5,110 nt of DNA, from positions 1 to 5,110 of the forward strand of contig JAOZUU010000242.1 in NCBI GenBank assembly GCA_029938515.1. Direction: 5' to 3'. The translations under genes and the position numbers were made by a program. Below are positions 4,975-5,110 of this stretch, one piece after another. The notes under the pieces were generated by a model. That model ran no database searches. It saw nothing but the letters and a program-made list of their open reading frames with translations, and was not told the DNA's origin. This DNA comes from Desulfobacterales bacterium (GTDB taxonomy: Bacteria > Desulfobacterota > Desulfobacteria > Desulfobacterales > QNYZ01). The first letter of the stretch is position 1, and each line of letters opens with the position of its first letter.

Positions 4975-5032
4975 ACAGATAGACTGTAGCTTTTTAGGTA
5001 TTTAGCCTGTAATCTTTTAGGGATTTAGGCTG
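4972..5032. repeat. Class D TAG-initiated 7/8-mer array
   Basis: Starting at the batB stop codon, eight consecutive units of 7 or 8 bases each begin with TA, seven of them with TAG. Examples are TAGACAGA 4972-4979, TAGACTG 4980-4986, TAGCTTTT 4987-4994, TAGGTATT 4995-5002, TAGCCTG 5003-5009, TAGGGATT 5018-5025 and TAGGCTG 5026-5032. The stretch 4987-5009 is partly repeated at 5010-5032. It is a separate sequence class from the arrays upstream but has the same short-period design. Confidence 0.65.
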
Positions 5033-5110
5033 TGGCGGACAGAAGACGGAATAGACAGAATAGCATCAGCGGCTATTGGTAATCCCACTACTTACCTATA
5101 GACTAACAGA
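5033..5110. other. Window end, no gene recognised
   Basis: This tail holds loosely repetitive GACAGAA/GACGGAA/TAGACAGAA wording (about 5038-5063) and then non-repetitive sequence. No convincing reading frame, terminator hairpin or RNA gene is visible. It may be the left part of another gap element that continues beyond the window. Confidence 0.4.

Overview
The window looks like a chromosomal segment of a Gram-negative bacterium, most likely a Desulfobacterota (deltaproteobacterial) lineage. That placement rests on my recollection of the DUF58 subfamily with the 'VDQR...MFFG' signature and on the gene order. It is inference, not a database result. All convincing genes are on the + strand and form one MoxR/Bat-type (vWA) locus: the last 22 codons of a moxR-like AAA+ ATPase (1-69), a DUF58 protein (405-1386, with an apparent single-base frameshift near 549-553), a DUF4381 membrane protein (1822-2343), a BatA-like vWA protein (2348-3334) and a BatB-like vWA protein (4036-4974). 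In this kind of locus the MoxR ATPase is thought to act with DUF58 and membrane-anchored vWA proteins as a chaperone-like or envelope-stress module. The exact client here is unknown.

The unusual part is what lies between the genes. Only the DUF4381-batA junction (4 bp) still has normal operon spacing. The moxR-DUF58, DUF58-DUF4381 and batA-batB junctions, and the sequence after batB, each carry short-period (7-8 bp) degenerate tandem arrays. These belong to four classes: A, AACGTTC/GTTGAAC heptamers; B, TTGTGAT/ATCACAA heptamers; C, GTCGAAA-type octamers; D, TAG-initiated 7/8-mers. Arrays of classes A, B and C occur in opposing orientations, so they can fold into long stems.

Two junctions also hold a small AT-richer gene for a four-helix-bundle protein of the 23S rRNA intervening-sequence (S23/IVP, PF05635-like) family. 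The first (1437-1793) sits between class B arrays. The second (3460-3840) sits between two oppositely oriented copies of a class A stem-loop with a shared central core. A third copy of that stem-loop lies without a gene in the moxR-DUF58 gap, nested between class C arrays. Array edges coincide with stop or start codons of the flanking genes.

The best candidate for an under-described system is therefore a family of four-helix-bundle cassettes with terminal short-period inverted arrays that settle in operon gaps. They resemble in layout the 23S rRNA intervening sequences but lie outside rRNA. Mobility and function are inferred, not shown.

No tRNA, rRNA, CRISPR array, recognised transposase or minus-strand gene was found.
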